Origin: Rhizobium sp. P38BS-XIX
GTDB lineage: Bacteria > Pseudomonadota > Alphaproteobacteria > Rhizobiales > Rhizobiaceae
Direction of reading: 5' to 3'
Assembly: GCF_012641435.1 (NCBI RefSeq)
Contig: NZ_JABAIJ010000014.1
Span: 62,001 to 126,000, forward strand
Length of the DNA stretch: 64,000 nt
Shown: positions 45,434 through 54,455 of the stretch, in pieces
Position numbering within the stretch: position 1 is the stretch's first letter
Layout of the letters: the number at the start of each line of letters is the position of its first letter
Notes under the pieces: model-generated
Seen by the model: only the letters and a program-made list of their open reading frames with translations
Databases searched by the model: none
What the model was told of the DNA's origin: nothing
Program-made: the position numbers and the translations under genes

Positions 45434-45826
45434 GGCGACCGCGATCCCCAGGAGCTGCGTCCCGCATTTTCCGTCGTTCGCTCAAGGTGGAAGGGCAGGG
45501 TCGCTATTATCGACGGCAGTCCTTTCCTGTTCGAATAGTCCTCAGGTAGCGTAAGTTATTGAAAAGACGCTTCAAGGCGAACGGCTTTCACGTTCGCCAT
45601 TCGGCCACGCATCGCCATATCGACTGCTCATTCCCGCATTTCCGCTAGCGCAATCGGCCTCGCACCTCGTCGGCTCCCAAAGGCGGTCTTATTTTCGACC
45701 ATCAAAATTTTCCAAATTCTTGTTGACTTCAATCCGATTGAGCATATTTTGGAAAACAATAAATTTCCTTTATCTCAACCTAGGTGTTGAGGCTGGCTCT
45801 GACCAGCCGATCACAGGAGAAGCGCA
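45434..45826. promoter_or_regulatory. Upstream region of efflux operon with inverted repeat
   Basis: A promoter-like pair TTGACT (45723-45728) and TATTTT (45745-45750) has a 16-base spacer. A perfect 9-bp inverted repeat, TTTTCCAAA (45708-45716) and TTTGGAAAA (45748-45756), flanks the -35 box and overlaps the -10. This would suit a repressor that opens on drug binding, but no regulator gene is adjacent. Confidence 0.45.
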
Positions 45827-47065
45827 ATGGTTTCGAATTTGCACACGCTCAATCCCAACAAGCCTTCCGAGCCGGCGACGTCGGAAGAGGCTGTGGCGCC
45901 GTCACGCACCGTGATGGACGCTGCACAACAGGATCTCGCAAGAGAGCAGCGCGATCTGGCGAGAGACATGGCCGAAGCGGCTGGGGCCGCCAAGCCAATC
46001 AAGCGTCGCTGGGTCAAGAAGACGCTCTTCGGCGCCACGGCGTTGATTGTGATTGCCGCCGCCGCTTACGAAGGGCAGCAGTATTGGACCACGGGCCGCT
46101 TCGAAATCTCGACTGACGACGCCTATGTTCAGGCCGACAACAGTGCGATCGCTCCGAAGGTTTCGGGGTACATCAGCAAGGTTCTGGTCAGCGACAACCA
46201 GCCAGTCAAGGCTGGACAGGTGCTCGCCGAGATCGATGATCGCGATTATGCGACGGCGCTGGAACAGGCCAAGGCCGATGTCGATGCCGCCAGAGCCACG
46301 CTCGACGGCAAACAGGCAGCGCTCGACAATCAGCAGTTTGTCATCGATGCGGCACGCGCCACGATCGATGTCGACAACGCCAATGTGACCTTCGCGGAGC
46401 AGAACGACAAGCGTTATGCGAGCCTTGCCACGAACGGTTATGCCGCCGTCCAGACGGCCCAGCTGGCCGCCTCGCAAATTGGAGTGACCCATGCGACGAC
46501 CGCGCGCGATACGGCAGCGCTTTCCGGAGCCGTCAAACAGGTCGATATCCTCAAGGCCGAACTGGCCCAGGCGAAGGCCGCTCTGCTGCATGATCTCGCC
46601 GTTGAGCATCAGGCCGAGCTCAACGTGTCCTATGCCTCCATCGTCGCGCCCGTCGATGGCGTCGTCGGCAATCGCACTCTGCGTGTCGGTCAATATGTCC
46701 AGGCCGGCACCCAGCTGATGACGGTGGTTCCCACGGCGGCGGCCTACATAGTCGCCAACTACAAGGAAACGCAGTTGACGGATGTGCATGCCGGACAGCC
46801 GGTCGATATCGAAGTCGATATGTTCCCGGGCAAGGTCTATCACGGCCGCGTCGACAGCCTGTCGCCCGCAAGTGGCCAGGAATTTGCGCTTTTGCCGCCC
46901 GATAATGCGACCGGCAACTTCACCAAGGTCGTTCAGCGCATCCCCGTGAAGATCACTCTCGATGCCGACAGCGTCGCGTCAGGCGATTTGCGGCCGGGCA
47001 TGTCCGTGCAGCCGAGCATCGATACGAAGACGGCGACAGACAACAAAACGACAGGCGCCAAGTGA
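45827..47065 (+). CDS. HlyD/EmrA-type membrane fusion protein
   Basis: 412 aa periplasmic adaptor. A long polar N-terminus is followed by one membrane anchor (about residues 65-85, LFGATALIVIAAAAYE), barrel-sandwich halves (EISTDDAYVQADNSAIAPKV at the front, NVSYASIVAPVDGVVGNRTL at the back) and a coiled-coil hairpin between (QAKADVDAARATLDGKQAAL). Links the inner-membrane pump to an outer-membrane channel. Next to a DHA2-type pump 24 bases downstream. No matching TolC-like gene here. Confidence 0.85.
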   Translation: MVSNLHTLNPNKPSEPATSEEAVAPSRTVMDAAQQDLAREQRDLARDMAEAAGAAKPIKRRWVKKTLFGATALIVIAAAAYEGQQYWTTGRFEISTDDAYVQADNSAIAPKVSGYISKVLVSDNQPVKAGQVLAEIDDRDYATALEQAKADVDAARATLDGKQAALDNQQFVIDAARATIDVDNANVTFAEQNDKRYASLATNGYAAVQTAQLAASQIGVTHATTARDTAALSGAVKQVDILKAELAQAKAALLHDLAVEHQAELNVSYASIVAPVDGVVGNRTLRVGQYVQAGTQLMTVVPTAAAYIVANYKETQLTDVHAGQPVDIEVDMFPGKVYHGRVDSLSPASGQEFALLPPDNATGNFTKVVQRIPVKITLDADSVASGDLRPGMSVQPSIDTKTATDNKTTGAK

Positions 47066-47089
47066 GCGAAGGTCCAGGAGGACCAAGTC

Positions 47090-48688
47090 ATGTCTACTGT
47101 TACAGCAAATGAACCGGTGGCAGTCCCGGCTGCCGCATCGCCGGAGCGCGCCGGCACCAAGGAATGGATTGCCGTTCTTGCCGGCATGATCGGCGCCTTC
47201 ATGGCGATCCTCAACATTCAGATAACGAATGCCTCGCTGCTGAACATAGAAGGCGGCATCGGCACGGGCGTCGATAATGGCGCCTGGATCTCGACCTCCT
47301 ATCTGATCGGCGAAATCGTCGTCATTCCCCTGACCGCCTATTTCAGCCAGGTCTTCTCGTTCCGTAATTACATCCTCGCCAATGCGATCCTCTTTCCGAT
47401 CTTCTCGATCGCGTGTGCTTTCACGCACGATCTCGGCTCGATGATCGCCATGCGCGGGCTGCAGGGTTTTGCTGGCGGCATTCTCATCCCGATGGCCTTT
47501 ACCATGGTACTGACGAAACTGCCGAAGCCGCAGCAGCCTGTTGGGCTTGCGATCTTTGCCCTGTCGGTCACTTTTGCTCCCGCAATCGGCCCGACGATCG
47601 GCGGCTATCTGACGGAGAATTACGGCTGGCAGACGATCTTTTTCATCAATGCGGGCCCGAGCGCCATCATGGTCGTCGCGCTGGCCGCTACGTTGGAAAA
47701 GCAGCCCATGCAGTTGCGCCTGCTGAAGGAGGGTGACTGGGCCGGCATCATCACCATGGCCATCGGATTGTCCGCGTTTCAGACCGTGCTCGAAGAAGGC
47801 AACAAGGACGATTGGTTCGCCTCTCCCTTCATCATGCGTCTGAGTGTCATCGCCTTCGTGTTTCTCAGCGCCTTCATCATCATCGAGCTGACGGTGTCCA
47901 AGCCGCTGGTGAAGCTTAGCCTGTTCAGGCAGCGCAATTTCTCCATTGGCGTGCTTGCCAATGTTCTGGTCGGCTTTGCACTGTTCGGCTCGGTCTATAT
48001 CCTGCCGCAGTATCTCGGCCAGGTGCAGCGCTACAACGCCGAGCAGATCGGCAATGTGCTGGCATGGACGGGCCTGCCGCAGCTCATTCTCATCCCTGCC
48101 ATACCGATGCTGATGAAGCGCTTCGACGTCCGCTACATCGCCTTTCTCGGCATCGCGATTTTCTCGATCAGCTGCTTCATGAATGTGACGCTATCGGCCG
48201 ATACAGCGGGCGATCAGTTCTGGATCCCCAACATCGTGCGCGCCATAGGCCAGGCCATGGTCATTACTCCGATCACGGCGATCACCACGGGCCTCATCGC
48301 CCCCAAGGATGCCGCTGCCGCCTCGGGTCTGACGAACATGCTGCGCAACCTCGGCGGCGCCGTCGGCACCGCGACCTTGTCCACGGTGCTGACCAAGCGC
48401 GAGCAGTTTCATTCGAACATCATCGGCCAATCCGTCACGCTGGCTCGCGATGAAGTGCGGACCCGTATCGAGCGGATGGCCGGATACTTCCAGTCGCATG
48501 GTGTCTCCGATCCCACGCTCGCCACGCAGAAAGCCGTTCTTGCCATCGCCAGCGTCGTCAAGCGCCAAGCCTTGATCATGGGGTTCAGCGACACCTTTGC
48601 CGTCATCGGCGTCCTTTTGGCGATCGCCGCCGTTTCCGTTCTTTTTGCTCAGAGGCCCAAGGCGGGAGCAGGTGCCGGTGCGCACTAG
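47090..48688 (+). CDS. EmrB-type MFS multidrug efflux pump (DHA2, 14 TM)
   Basis: 532 aa with about 14 membrane segments. DHA2/EmrB features are present: TNASLLNIEGGIGTGVDNGA, WISTSYLIGEIVVIPLTAYF, RGLQGFAGGILIPMAFTMVL (antiporter motif C region) and GLTNMLRNLGGAVGTA late. With the upstream adaptor it should export hydrophobic drugs or plant phenolics across both membranes. The stop is followed by a strong hairpin at 48696. Such pumps in rhizobia often handle flavonoids or phytoalexins, which is inference here. Confidence 0.86.
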   Translation: MSTVTANEPVAVPAAASPERAGTKEWIAVLAGMIGAFMAILNIQITNASLLNIEGGIGTGVDNGAWISTSYLIGEIVVIPLTAYFSQVFSFRNYILANAILFPIFSIACAFTHDLGSMIAMRGLQGFAGGILIPMAFTMVLTKLPKPQQPVGLAIFALSVTFAPAIGPTIGGYLTENYGWQTIFFINAGPSAIMVVALAATLEKQPMQLRLLKEGDWAGIITMAIGLSAFQTVLEEGNKDDWFASPFIMRLSVIAFVFLSAFIIIELTVSKPLVKLSLFRQRNFSIGVLANVLVGFALFGSVYILPQYLGQVQRYNAEQIGNVLAWTGLPQLILIPAIPMLMKRFDVRYIAFLGIAIFSISCFMNVTLSADTAGDQFWIPNIVRAIGQAMVITPITAITTGLIAPKDAAAASGLTNMLRNLGGAVGTATLSTVLTKREQFHSNIIGQSVTLARDEVRTRIERMAGYFQSHGVSDPTLATQKAVLAIASVVKRQALIMGFSDTFAVIGVLLAIAAVSVLFAQRPKAGAGAGAH

Positions 48689-48695
48689 AGGACAA

Positions 48696-48728
48696 GCACC
48701 TCGCGAAGCCCGTCGTTTCGCGAGGTGC
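48696..48728 (+). terminator. Terminator hairpin of efflux operon
   Basis: GCACCTCGCGAA (48696-48707) pairs perfectly with TTCGCGAGGTGC (48717-48728), loop 9 nt, 8 bases after the pump stop codon. A 12-bp GC-rich stem here is convincing, although no long T-run follows. Confidence 0.75.
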
Positions 48729-48795
48729 AGCGACCACGATTACCGGTTCGCATCGGCGAAACCGTATCCCGCCTCGAACCAGAAGGAAATCCGTC

Positions 48796-49080
48796 ATGAT
48801 AGAACTCATGTCGCTCAATGAAATGAACTTCGACGAACGCCAGGAAATGCTGACGACCGTTGCCAGGGCCCTTGAGGAGAGCTCGGTTCAGGCTTCGGCG
48901 GAGGGCCATCGCGCCTATGTCGAAAATTCGAAAAGCCTGGTTTTCGCGATTCAAAGCCTTGCACACGAAATGAAGGCGGAGCAGCTCGATGCCGCCAGCG
49001 TCCTGCTTCAGCAGGCCATGATGATGATCCTGGTGTTCCGCCAGCGAAATATCTATCCGGCCGGCGCCTTCCTGCATTGA
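48796..49080 (+). CDS. Hypothetical small protein, orphan
   Basis: 94 aa, almost entirely predicted alpha-helical, Met/Glu/Ala-rich (ERQEMLTTVARALEESSVQA, then EQLDAASVLLQQAMMMILVF). No signal peptide or membrane segment is obvious. The family is not recognised. It lies between two strong hairpins (48696-48728 and 49126-49154), so it appears to be its own transcription unit. It has a plausible start after AGAAGGAAA. A regulator or adaptor role is possible but unsupported. Confidence 0.6.
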   Translation: MIELMSLNEMNFDERQEMLTTVARALEESSVQASAEGHRAYVENSKSLVFAIQSLAHEMKAEQLDAASVLLQQAMMMILVFRQRNIYPAGAFLH

Positions 49081-49125
49081 ATGACGGATTATTCGCCCGT
49101 GATCGAGAGCAATCCCATATCTTCA

Positions 49126-49154
49126 TATTGGCCGGCGTCCATTGCCGGCCAATA
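49126..49154. terminator. Bidirectional hairpin between orphan gene and esterase
   Basis: TATTGGCCGGC (49126-49136) and GCCGGCCAATA (49144-49154) make a perfect 11-bp stem with a 7-nt loop; CATCTTTT follows on the plus strand. It lies between convergent genes at 49080 and 49190 and can serve both. Confidence 0.75.
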
Positions 49155-49189
49155 CATCTTTTCCCAAGTTACAGGCTGTTGCCGCTTGC

Positions 49190-50452
49190 TTAGTTTGCGC
49201 AATTCGGGCTGGGTGATTTCCCCGACAGTCGATCCCTGATCCAGTCAAGCTGATCGGGCACCGATGCGCTCATGGTTGGATCATGGTCCAGTCCGGGATA
49301 GGATTTGAAGGTGACGGACTGCTTGTTCTTGCAGGCACGCTCGACGACTTCCTTGATGCCGGCGATGGGAACGGAATGATCGTCCTCGCCGGCCAGCACG
49401 AGGATAGGCCCTTGGATCGGCTTGAACCCGGCGGTCTCTTCCCGATAGAACTTCGAGACCCACTTGTTCTTGCTCCAGCCGGGTTTCAACATGGCGACGT
49501 CGTCGACACCGAGATAGCTGGCATAGCCATAGAGCCAGCAACCGTTTGACGTCGCGTCCTCATAATGCTGCATGCCGATCTTCGAAAGCATGTCCGAGGC
49601 TTTGAAATCCTTGTAGCGCGTTTGCACGGCGTAGGCATGCCAGGAGAAATAGAACCCGGCCCCCTTGGCTTCCTCGGGATGGTCGAGCAGGCGGGGCAGG
49701 TGAACTGCGCCTGCAACGGCAATCGCGCCGCGATACGTCGGATCCTTGAGTTCGACCTGACGTTCCGCAACACCCCATGCAGCAAGGCCGCCCTGCGAAT
49801 GACCATCGACGACCCAGTCCTTGCCAAGTGTCGAAACCGCCGCCTGCGCAGCCGGTACGGAGTAGATCACATCGTCGGCCTGGGCGGCCTTGTCCATGTA
49901 ACGGTGTGGGCCCTTGGTCCCCAGACCATGATAGTCAGTGGCGACGATAGCGAAGCCGCCTTTCAGCAGGTTTGCGAGATCCTGGCCGTAATAGACATCC
50001 TTCATCAGGGAGGGTGCGCAAGCGCGCGCCATTCCACTGGTGCCATGCGCCCAGGCAATAATTGGCCAACCCCCGGCCGGCGGAGTCCCTGCCGGAACAA
50101 GCACCACTGCCGAGGTTGCGACATCGGCGCCATGGCCATCGGTCGAGTGATAGAGAATGCGTGTTGCGCTTGCTCCGGGCGGCAAGGTGTAACCATCGAA
50201 GGCCTCCTTGCGCAGCAGATCTCCCGCTTTGGTATTCTTGAGCGTCTCCGGAGCCTCGTAAAGGCTTGTAAGCGGCAGGGCGTCCTGCTGTTCGATGGTC
50301 GATGCTTCGGCTGCTGATTTGGGCATGCCGGGATCGTCCTGCCCGAAGGCCTGGTAGGATGTCAGCAGTGACGTACCTGCGAAGATGATAGTCAGCCATC
50401 TGCCTAAATGGTGACGGGTGCCCCGCGGGCGCCCGAGCTTGCAACCGGTCAT
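49190..50452 (-). CDS. Secretory-lipase-type alpha/beta hydrolase
   Basis: 420 aa from ATG 50452, preceded by AAGGAGGAG; the longer frame to 50554 is not favoured. N-terminal signal or anchor (WLTIIFAGTSLLTSYQAFGQ). Nucleophile S219 is in VVDGHSQGGLAAW; acid and base candidates are in LVLAGEDDHSVP and PGLDHDPTMS. Matches the secretory lipase (LIP) fold family of exported esterases. Divergent from a TetR-family gene whose region holds a palindrome near its promoter. Confidence 0.82.
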   Translation of the reverse strand: MTGCKLGRPRGTRHHLGRWLTIIFAGTSLLTSYQAFGQDDPGMPKSAAEASTIEQQDALPLTSLYEAPETLKNTKAGDLLRKEAFDGYTLPPGASATRILYHSTDGHGADVATSAVVLVPAGTPPAGGWPIIAWAHGTSGMARACAPSLMKDVYYGQDLANLLKGGFAIVATDYHGLGTKGPHRYMDKAAQADDVIYSVPAAQAAVSTLGKDWVVDGHSQGGLAAWGVAERQVELKDPTYRGAIAVAGAVHLPRLLDHPEEAKGAGFYFSWHAYAVQTRYKDFKASDMLSKIGMQHYEDATSNGCWLYGYASYLGVDDVAMLKPGWSKNKWVSKFYREETAGFKPIQGPILVLAGEDDHSVPIAGIKEVVERACKNKQSVTFKSYPGLDHDPTMSASVPDQLDWIRDRLSGKSPSPNCAN

Positions 50453-50552
50453 ACGGTTTCTCCTCCTTGTGTTTTGATGGATGCCGGCCGAAACCGGCGA
50501 CTGATCCCCTCGATGACCATCGACGCTTTGTCGAGGTCGTCGCCCCGGCGTC

Positions 50553-50580
50553 ACAATGCGAATAATAATTCGTGTTTGTC
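50553..50580. promoter_or_regulatory. Candidate TetR operator at esterase/tetR gap
   Basis: CGAATAATAATTCG (50559-50572) is a palindrome with CGAAT/ATTCG arms around a 4-base spacer, and further flanking ACAA/TTGT pairing extends it loosely to about 50553-50580. It sits between the divergent esterase (start 50452) and TetR gene (start 50648), a natural place for autoregulation. Confidence 0.45.
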
Positions 50581-50647
50581 AAGACGGGGGTTTGGGTCAT
50601 ATTTTCGTGAGAACGAAGCAGTGGTTGAGGCAAGGCAGCGCCGGCGA

Positions 50648-51325
50648 ATGGACGAGACTGAGAAGAAACCCAGAAGAAGAACGCGCACCGTCGAGCCGCG
50701 AAAAAAGCCCCAGCAGGGACGCTCTCAGGACATGGTCGAGCGCATCCTGGCGGCGGCGCGCGACCTGATGCGTGACGAAGGGTTCAAATCGCTGAGCACG
50801 ATATCCATTGCCGGACGCGCTGGCCTGTCCGTCGGTTCGCTCTATCAATATTATCCGAACAAGGAGGCGATTATCGTCGAGCTGGCGCGGCGGTGGCTTG
50901 GGGCTTTCCAGGCGTTTCATGACGAAATGAGAGAAAGACCTCCAGCAACGGACTGGGGCGCCTTTGCGGATGATTTCTCAAAATTCACGCGAACCATTGC
51001 GTCGATCTATATCGACAACCGAAATCTTGTGCCGGTTCTGGAGGCGATGCGCAGCAACAAGGATTTACGACGGCTCGATTCGCAACACGACGGCACCATC
51101 GTCGAATTCCATGCAGACTGGTATTGCGCAGTGAACCCGGCGCTTGATCGGGCAACGGCGCTGCGTCTTGGAGAAATCGTGCTTGAAACGGGCCATCCCT
51201 GTCTGACGCAGGTGGCGGCCGGCGGCAGAGAACGGCGCGAGTTGATCCTCGCCGACCTTATTCGAATGCACCTGGCGCTGCTTCGCCCGTACCTGGATCG
51301 GAGTTTCGAACGATCCGCGTCATAG
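50648..51325 (+). CDS. TetR/AcrR-family transcriptional regulator
   Basis: 225 aa from ATG 50648 (MDETEKKPRRRTRTVEPRKK); the open frame upstream is not supported. Very basic N-terminal arm, then the TetR helix-turn-helix (DMVERILAAARDLMRDEGFK, then GLSVGSLYQYYPNKEAIIVE) and an alpha-helical ligand domain. It likely represses the divergent esterase gene. Followed by a strong bidirectional hairpin. Confidence 0.8.
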   Translation: MDETEKKPRRRTRTVEPRKKPQQGRSQDMVERILAAARDLMRDEGFKSLSTISIAGRAGLSVGSLYQYYPNKEAIIVELARRWLGAFQAFHDEMRERPPATDWGAFADDFSKFTRTIASIYIDNRNLVPVLEAMRSNKDLRRLDSQHDGTIVEFHADWYCAVNPALDRATALRLGEIVLETGHPCLTQVAAGGRERRELILADLIRMHLALLRPYLDRSFERSAS

Positions 51326-51347
51326 GGAACAGGGGCGTGACCGATCT

Positions 51348-51397
51348 GGATGCATCGGCCGTGCGAAGGAGTGCTACCTCACACGGCCGATGCATCC
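51348..51397. terminator. Perfect 16-bp bidirectional terminator
   Basis: GGATGCATCGGCCGTG (51348-51363) and CACGGCCGATGCATCC (51382-51397) are perfect complements with an 18-nt loop, between convergent tetR and doxX genes. The loop contains an AAGGAG-like sequence that looks coincidental. Confidence 0.8.
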
Positions 51398-51418
51398 ATT
51401 GGCGCTCGCAATTTGGTA

Positions 51419-51856
51419 TCAGCGGCGCAGGATCCTGAGGGGGCCTGCTCCGAATGCGGCAATGATCGCCATGCCGCCGATCAGTCCGATATTTTTCAGG
51501 AAATTGAGTGTCTGCGGCACAACCATGGCCTCCGGAGACGCCCAGAAATTATGGAACATGAGCGTGGCGGCGATGATGTAGGGAATGAATGCCAATGCCA
51601 CGGGGCGTGCAAATATGCCGAGCAGCAAAGCAATCGCCCCCAGCAGCTCGAGAGCCGTGGCGCCGAGCGCGAGAAACAGGCCAAACCCGTCTGCACCGCC
51701 CGGCAGGCGGGCAGCCGTGGCCGGGATGCTCATGAGTTTGCCGATACCGCTGTAGAGAAAGAGCGGTGCCATCGACACGCGCAGCAAAAGCAATGTCCAG
51801 GCCTGGGCCGTCGCGAAATTGGTGTCCTTGGGTTCTTGAATGATGCTGGAAATCAT
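51419..51856 (-). CDS. DoxX-family membrane protein
   Basis: 145 aa with four hydrophobic segments and the DoxX pattern: LLLLRVSMAPLFLYSGIGKL near the start and GFGLFLALGATALELLGAIA next. Start at 51856 (MISSIIQEPKD) follows AAGGAA. DoxX proteins are quinone/thiosulfate-related or stress-associated membrane proteins of uncertain role. Its 3' end meets the bidirectional hairpin; it may depend on its own promoter. Confidence 0.82.
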   Translation of the reverse strand: MISSIIQEPKDTNFATAQAWTLLLLRVSMAPLFLYSGIGKLMSIPATAARLPGGADGFGLFLALGATALELLGAIALLLGIFARPVALAFIPYIIAATLMFHNFWASPEAMVVPQTLNFLKNIGLIGGMAIIAAFGAGPLRILRR

Positions 51857-52045
51857 GGGGTTTCCTTTTTGGAAATGTCGGTGAATTGGCCGGGCTGACA
51901 CCCGGCGCTGATGCCTGACTGTCTATTGGCGACGTTGGGCCAGTTGGACCGGCTTGCTGCTTTTCCTCAAAACTTTTGGCGAATGGCTATGCGGCGCCCG
52001 CGCCGAGAACGACGCGGACCGGCAAGGGGTATCAGCACACGATGG

Positions 52046-53404
52046 TCACTCGGCTTCAGCTGCGATTACCGTCGAAACGGTGCCGTTTGCCTGGCGCTGC
52101 AGGGAAACGATACCGAAGGCTGCGACGACGGCGGCAAGACCGATTGCCCAGAAGACCGGTGTCGGCGTTCCGGTCGCCTGTTGTAGCAGGCCTGCCACGT
52201 AAGGTCCGAGGATGGCACCGACGCGACCGACACCCAGCATCATGCCGACGCCGCTGGCTCTGGCACCGGTTTCATAGGAGCTCGCCGTGAAGTTGTTGAG
52301 CACATGCTGAGCGCCGACGATGCAGAAGCCGGCGATGGCGACGATGAGAATGTTGAAGAAATGGCCACCGACGAAGACGGTGGATATCACCGCAAGACCT
52401 CCGATAAGCCACCAGATTGCAAGATAACGCGGCGACGCGGACGGTTGCCTGTCGACAAGGACTGCAAGAGCCAGGCCGCCGATAAAGGACGTGGCCTGCA
52501 TCAATGCGCCGAAGCCGAAGGATGCGGCAAAGGTTTCTCCGCGCTGCATCATTACGGTCGGGATCCAGCCTGTCAGGCCGAAGATTGAAAACAGGCTGAG
52601 AAAGGCTGTCAGCCAGATGGTGAGGGATGTCCGCCGGTAGTGTGGAGCGAGCAACGTCTTCAGCGGGTTGCTGCGGCGCGTTTCACCTGAGGTGGCAAAT
52701 GTGCTCCCGGCGTATCGGGCTGCTCGATCCGGGCGGATGCGTGTCAACAAGGCGCGCAGCTCGTCGAAACGACGATTGGCCGCCAGGAATCGGGGGCTCT
52801 CGGGAAGAGAAAGCTGCACGGCGATGGTCAATGGCAGGGACAGCGCACCGACAAAGTAAAGGGCGGGCCACCCGTAGAGCGGGGTAACGAACACGCCGAC
52901 CAGGCCGGCAAACATGCCGCCGAGCGACCAGCCGAGTGCTACACCCCACAGCGAAAACGCATTGTTGACGCGCCGGGGAGCCAACTCGTTGATGTAGGTG
53001 GCGCATATCGGCAGGAGTACGCCGAGACCAAGCCCGGTCAGAAGGCGCAGAAGACAAAAGCTCCAGAAGTCATGCGCAAAAAGCGCCGCCGCGATCGTGA
53101 AGACATTCACGATCCATAGACCCCCGATCAGCGCGCCGCGGCGTCCGAAGCGGTCCGACACGAAGCCTTGCCCGATGGCGCCGATAAGAAACCCCACCAG
53201 CCCGGAGCTGATCAGGAAGCCGGCTTGCGCCGGCGCCAGGCCCCAGGGCTGCATCACATAGTGAATGACGTAAGCCGGATTGAAGGTATCATATCCGTCG
53301 AACAGCGTGATCAGCGTTACGAGAATGCCAAGGCGCTTGTGGAACGAACCCACCGGCGCCTCCGTGAGTTCTGCATTGAAGTCCAGCTCGCGTGAGTCTG
53401 CCAT
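52046..53404 (-). CDS. Aromatic-acid:H+ symporter family MFS transporter
   Basis: 452 aa, 12 membrane segments. Matches the AAHS group (PcaK/BenK-like): FDGYDTFNPAYVIHYVMQPW includes the FDGYD motif in helix 1, followed by GFVSDRFGRRGALIGGLWIV (MFS signature) and LPESPRFLAANRRFDELRAL. It is 48 bases downstream of, and co-oriented with, the gamma-resorcylate decarboxylase gene, so it is the likely uptake route for the enzyme's aromatic-acid substrate. Confidence 0.86.
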   Translation of the reverse strand: MADSRELDFNAELTEAPVGSFHKRLGILVTLITLFDGYDTFNPAYVIHYVMQPWGLAPAQAGFLISSGLVGFLIGAIGQGFVSDRFGRRGALIGGLWIVNVFTIAAALFAHDFWSFCLLRLLTGLGLGVLLPICATYINELAPRRVNNAFSLWGVALGWSLGGMFAGLVGVFVTPLYGWPALYFVGALSLPLTIAVQLSLPESPRFLAANRRFDELRALLTRIRPDRAARYAGSTFATSGETRRSNPLKTLLAPHYRRTSLTIWLTAFLSLFSIFGLTGWIPTVMMQRGETFAASFGFGALMQATSFIGGLALAVLVDRQPSASPRYLAIWWLIGGLAVISTVFVGGHFFNILIVAIAGFCIVGAQHVLNNFTASSYETGARASGVGMMLGVGRVGAILGPYVAGLLQQATGTPTPVFWAIGLAAVVAAFGIVSLQRQANGTVSTVIAAEAE

Positions 53405-53452
53405 TTTTCCCCTCCCATGAAAAGCCGCGCCTCCCGCACGGCTTGGCGATTG

Positions 53453-54430
53453 TCAGTCGAGATTGAAGAGTTTGCGGGCGTTCAGCCGCCCGATCTTGAG
53501 ACGATCGTTTTCCGAGATTGCCGCGCTATCGAACCAATTTGCGGCATGATCGATGTTTTCGAACGGCCAGTCGGCGGAAAAGAGAATGCGGTCCGCCCCG
53601 ATTTCCAGCATGGCGTCGATAAGCGTCTGGTTGCGGAAGTTTCCGGACGTGGTGAGATAGAAATTCTCGCGGAAATATTCGCTGACGGCTCGCTTGGCCG
53701 GATAGTTGTTTTGCTCGGACATCCATTTGTTATGGTTGTCGATGCGCCACATGGAATAGGGGAGACCTTCCCCCATGTGTCCTAGGATGATGGTGAGTTC
53801 GGGATGGCGGTCGAAGAGACCGGATCCGATGAGGCGAAGCGCATGTACCGCCGTTTCCTGGCCGAATGCCCAGGACGGGCCGAGCAGCCATTCATGCCCT
53901 TTGTAGATGGCGGCGTCCTGCGGCAGCGGATTGCGCGGATGAAGATAGAAGGGCACGCCGAGGCGTGCATGTTCGGCCCAGAAATCGTTGAAGTCGGGGA
54001 TGTCGTAATAGATCGCTCCTTCGCGCCGGCTCGACTGGCTGAAGCCGTTGACGAGCGATCCGCGAAAGCCGAGCTGCTCTATGCAGCGCTTCAATTCCTG
54101 TGCTGCCTGCTCAGGCGCTTGCATCGGCAAGGCTGCGAGCCCCTGGAAGCGATTTGGTCTGCGCTCCACTTGTTCGGCAAGGAAATCGTTGGCCCGGCGG
54201 GCGAGTTCGACGGCTTCCGCTTCATCTGGAATGGCTTGCACGGCCGGCGCGTTCAACGACAGCAGCATCACCTCGATGCCGTTTTCGTCCATCTCGCGCA
54301 GGCGACGCTCCTGAATGTCGAGAAGGCGGCTTTTCAGCTCCGGCCAGTCGGCATTCGGCGCGAAGCGTGCGCTGTCCTCCAGGGTTCGTTCGATCGCGAA
54401 GTGCTCCTCGAGCGCTATCTTCCCTTCCAT
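53453..54430 (-). CDS. Gamma-resorcylate (2,6-dihydroxybenzoate) decarboxylase
   Basis: 325 aa amidohydrolase-superfamily decarboxylase starting MEGKIALEEHFAI (AAAGGAAAG upstream). Metal ligands and catalytic residues fall at the positions I recall for the Rhizobium enzyme: E8, H10, H164 (YLHPRN), H218 (ILGHMGEGLPY) and D287 (RILFSADWPFEN). Long segments such as SLNAPAVQAIPD, LHPRNPLPQDA and LTTSGNFRNQT also match. It decarboxylates gamma-resorcylate to resorcinol reversibly, and relatives accept salicylate. The downstream resorcinol hydroxylase, ring dioxygenase and maleylacetate reductase are not in the window. Also called graF in a related strain. Confidence 0.88.
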   Translation of the reverse strand: MEGKIALEEHFAIERTLEDSARFAPNADWPELKSRLLDIQERRLREMDENGIEVMLLSLNAPAVQAIPDEAEAVELARRANDFLAEQVERRPNRFQGLAALPMQAPEQAAQELKRCIEQLGFRGSLVNGFSQSSRREGAIYYDIPDFNDFWAEHARLGVPFYLHPRNPLPQDAAIYKGHEWLLGPSWAFGQETAVHALRLIGSGLFDRHPELTIILGHMGEGLPYSMWRIDNHNKWMSEQNNYPAKRAVSEYFRENFYLTTSGNFRNQTLIDAMLEIGADRILFSADWPFENIDHAANWFDSAAISENDRLKIGRLNARKLFNLD

Positions 54431-54455
54431 GGTCTTTCCTTTTCTTTCGACCCGT

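Noticed and set aside
51348..51397. Possible riboswitch because of the 18-nt loop
   Set aside because: Position between convergent genes and perfect stem fit a bidirectional terminator better.
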